Assembly (NCBI GenBank): GCA_964580675.1
Contig: CAZOLI010000092.1
Location: 1-7,101 of the forward strand
DNA from: CAZOLI01 sp964580675
GTDB taxonomy: Bacteria; Planctomycetota; MHYJ01; CAYXQY01
Length of the DNA stretch: 7,101 nucleotides
Direction: 5' to 3'
Shown here: positions 6,581-7,101 of the stretch, one piece after another
How positions within the stretch are numbered: position 1 is the stretch's first letter
Layout of the letters: each line of letters opens with the position of its first letter
The notes under the pieces: model-generated
Databases searched by the model: none
What the model was told of the DNA's origin: nothing
The model's input: only the letters and a program-made list of their open reading frames with translations
Translations under genes and position numbers: made by a program

Positions 6581-6637
6581 TCGATTCCCCCCCACATTCT
6601 TTTAAAACCGTTTCTTTCACATCCCCGGTCATTCGTT

Positions 6638-6736
6638 AGGAGTAAGGAGTGGTCCAGTAAGGAGTAAAGAGTGAGGAGTAAGGAGTGGTCAGTAAGGAGT
6701 AAGGAGTGAGGAGTCAGGGGTCAGGAGTAAGGTGTC
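6638..6736. repeat. Tandem array of 14 heptanucleotides, consensus AGGAGTR
   Basis: Fourteen units tile the stretch without gaps; all are 7 bases except the third (8 bases, GTCCAGTA). In order they are AGGAGTA, AGGAGTG, GTCCAGTA, AGGAGTA, AAGAGTG, AGGAGTA, AGGAGTG, GTCAGTA, AGGAGTA, AGGAGTG, AGGAGTC, AGGGGTC, AGGAGTA, AGGTGTC. Units 1-5 and 6-10 repeat as blocks of 36 and 35 bases, so there is a higher-order duplication. The plus strand is almost all purine plus T. TAA and TGA recur and 7 is not a multiple of 3, so the plus strand is not coding. Nine units contain exact AGGAG. Confidence 0.95.
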
Positions 6737-6799
6737 ATGCTGAAGCGAGGGGGAACTATTTCACCAAAGACAGGGCCCCGACCGTGACGGAGCGGGCAA

Positions 6800-6816
6800 A
6801 CGGTCCTTTGGACCGT
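6800..6816. repeat. Perfect hairpin in copy A
   Basis: ACGGTCC (6800-6806) and GGACCGT (6810-6816) form a 7-bp stem with a TTT loop. Purine-rich hexamers rather than a T-run follow it on the plus strand. The matching part of copy B has only a weak TTGG/CCAA stem (6975-6984), so the hairpin is not conserved between the two copies. Confidence 0.6.
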
Positions 6817-6817
6817 A

Positions 6818-6847
6818 GATAAAGATTACGATAAGGATAAAGATAAA
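6818..6847. repeat. Hexamer tandem repeat GATAAR, five units
   Basis: Units are GATAAA, GATTAC, GATAAG, GATAAA, GATAAA, followed by GAGTGG. This is the right-hand block of copy A. Confidence 0.9.
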
Positions 6848-6860
6848 GAGTGGACCATCC

Positions 6861-6892
6861 GTTGATTCGTTTATGCGTTGATGAGTTGATGT
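6861..6892. repeat. Octamer tandem repeat GTTGATNN, four units
   Basis: Units are GTTGATTC, GTTTATGC, GTTGATGA, GTTGATGT. The array sits between copies A and B of the compound repeat. The unit length (8) differs from both the heptamer array on its left and the hexamers on either side. Confidence 0.8.
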
Positions 6893-6917
6893 GTGAAAAC
6901 AGCGGGCGATAGGCGAT

Positions 6918-7048
6918 TGAAGGAAAACCGCTTCACCAAAGCAGGAGACACGACGGTGACGGAGCGGGCCCATTTGGAACCAAGGCAAGAGCCCCGAGCG
7001 TAAGCGAGCGGGCTTATTTCATGATAAAGATAAGGATAAAGATAAAGA
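6918..7048. repeat. Compound intergenic repeat, copy B
   Basis: Block order matches copy A: TGAAG (6918-6922), TTCACCAAAG (6932-6941), GTGACGGAGCGGGC (6956-6969), then GATAAR hexamers (7023-7046). It carries an extra insertion of about 50 bases (6970-7020) that includes the direct repeat CGAGCG-TAAG-CGAGCG between GCCC and GGGC. TGAAG and CTTCA (6931-6935) can pair around an 8-base loop. On the minus strand both copies can be read as ARSVTV...LVK, but in copy A that frame stops at once, so it is not a gene. Confidence 0.8.
7023..7046. repeat. Hexamer tandem repeat GATAAR, four units
   Basis: Units are GATAAA, GATAAG, GATAAA, GATAAA, followed by GAGAAT. The last three units are identical to the last three of the 6818-6847 array, confirming that the two arrays share an origin. 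The remaining bases to 7101 show no feature I can name. Confidence 0.9.
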
Positions 7049-7101
7049 GAATGCACATCGGGGACCCGTCGTTTTCTGACACAGGGGTATACACCTTCAC
7101 A

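Larger units (their letters stand above)
6741..6849. repeat. Compound intergenic repeat, copy A
   Basis: It shares an ordered set of blocks with copy B (6918-7048): TGAAG, then TTCACCAAAG (6760-6769), then GTGACGGAGCGGGC (6784-6797), then a variable stem region, then GATAAR hexamers ending in GATAAGGATAAAGATAAAGA. Copies A and B are offset by about 172 bases. The shared blocks are nearly identical while the spacers differ in length and sequence. No transposase, target duplication or terminal inverted repeat is visible. Confidence 0.8.

Noticed and set aside
6638..7046. CRISPR array
   Set aside because: Repeats are contiguous 6-8-base units without unique spacers of constant length, and no cas genes are present.
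6741..7048. Insertion sequence or MITE
   Set aside because: No transposase, no terminal inverted repeats and no target-site duplication could be found around either copy.
6761..7056. Minus-strand open frames of 60-75 codons in the repeat region
   Set aside because: They translate the GATAAR and other repeats (low-complexity Phe/Ile/Leu/Tyr runs); no ribosome binding site or domain.

Overview
The window looks like chromosomal DNA from a GC-rich bacterium (GC clearly above half by eye). It uses the MEP isoprenoid pathway (ispF) and carries signalling domains of the partner-switching (STAS/GHKL) and Hanks-kinase types. The lineage cannot be fixed from the sequence. The domain mix and the strange intergenic arrays suggest an uncultured, planctomycete- or candidate-phylum-like Gram-negative, but that is a guess.

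Layout, left to right. (1) At the left edge, a minus-strand gene runs out of the window; only its first 40 codons are present and they encode a clear signal peptide. (2) About 510 bases without a convincing gene separate it from a plus-strand run of six genes, so the two are divergent. (3) Gene one of the run (632-2050) is a modular regulatory protein: an N-terminal STAS domain, an approximately 180-residue Glu/Asp/Pro-rich linker, a four-Cys zinc ribbon, and a C-terminal domain resembling the RsbW/SpoIIAB GHKL fold but lacking the ATP-binding residues. (4) ispF and truA follow and overlap by 4 bases, then a CvpA-family membrane protein, a GT4-type glycosyltransferase, and a Hanks-type kinase-fold protein whose catalytic residues are replaced (a predicted pseudokinase). 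Gaps of 172, 53, 130 and 50 bases separate the genes other than ispF-truA. (5) From 6553 to the right edge there is no credible gene. It holds a dense mosaic of short tandem repeats with different unit lengths (7, 6, 8 and 6 nt) and two copies of a longer compound repeat.

How they fit together: ispF and truA are housekeeping enzymes (isoprenoid precursor synthesis, tRNA pseudouridylation). CvpA and the glycosyltransferase are envelope-related. The first and last genes of the run are signalling folds that appear to have lost catalysis, which suggests binding or scaffold roles. No functional link between these two is shown by the sequence; they only lie close together. The items most worth a second look are the STAS/zinc-ribbon/degenerate-GHKL fusion, the pseudokinase, and the multi-period repeat mosaic.
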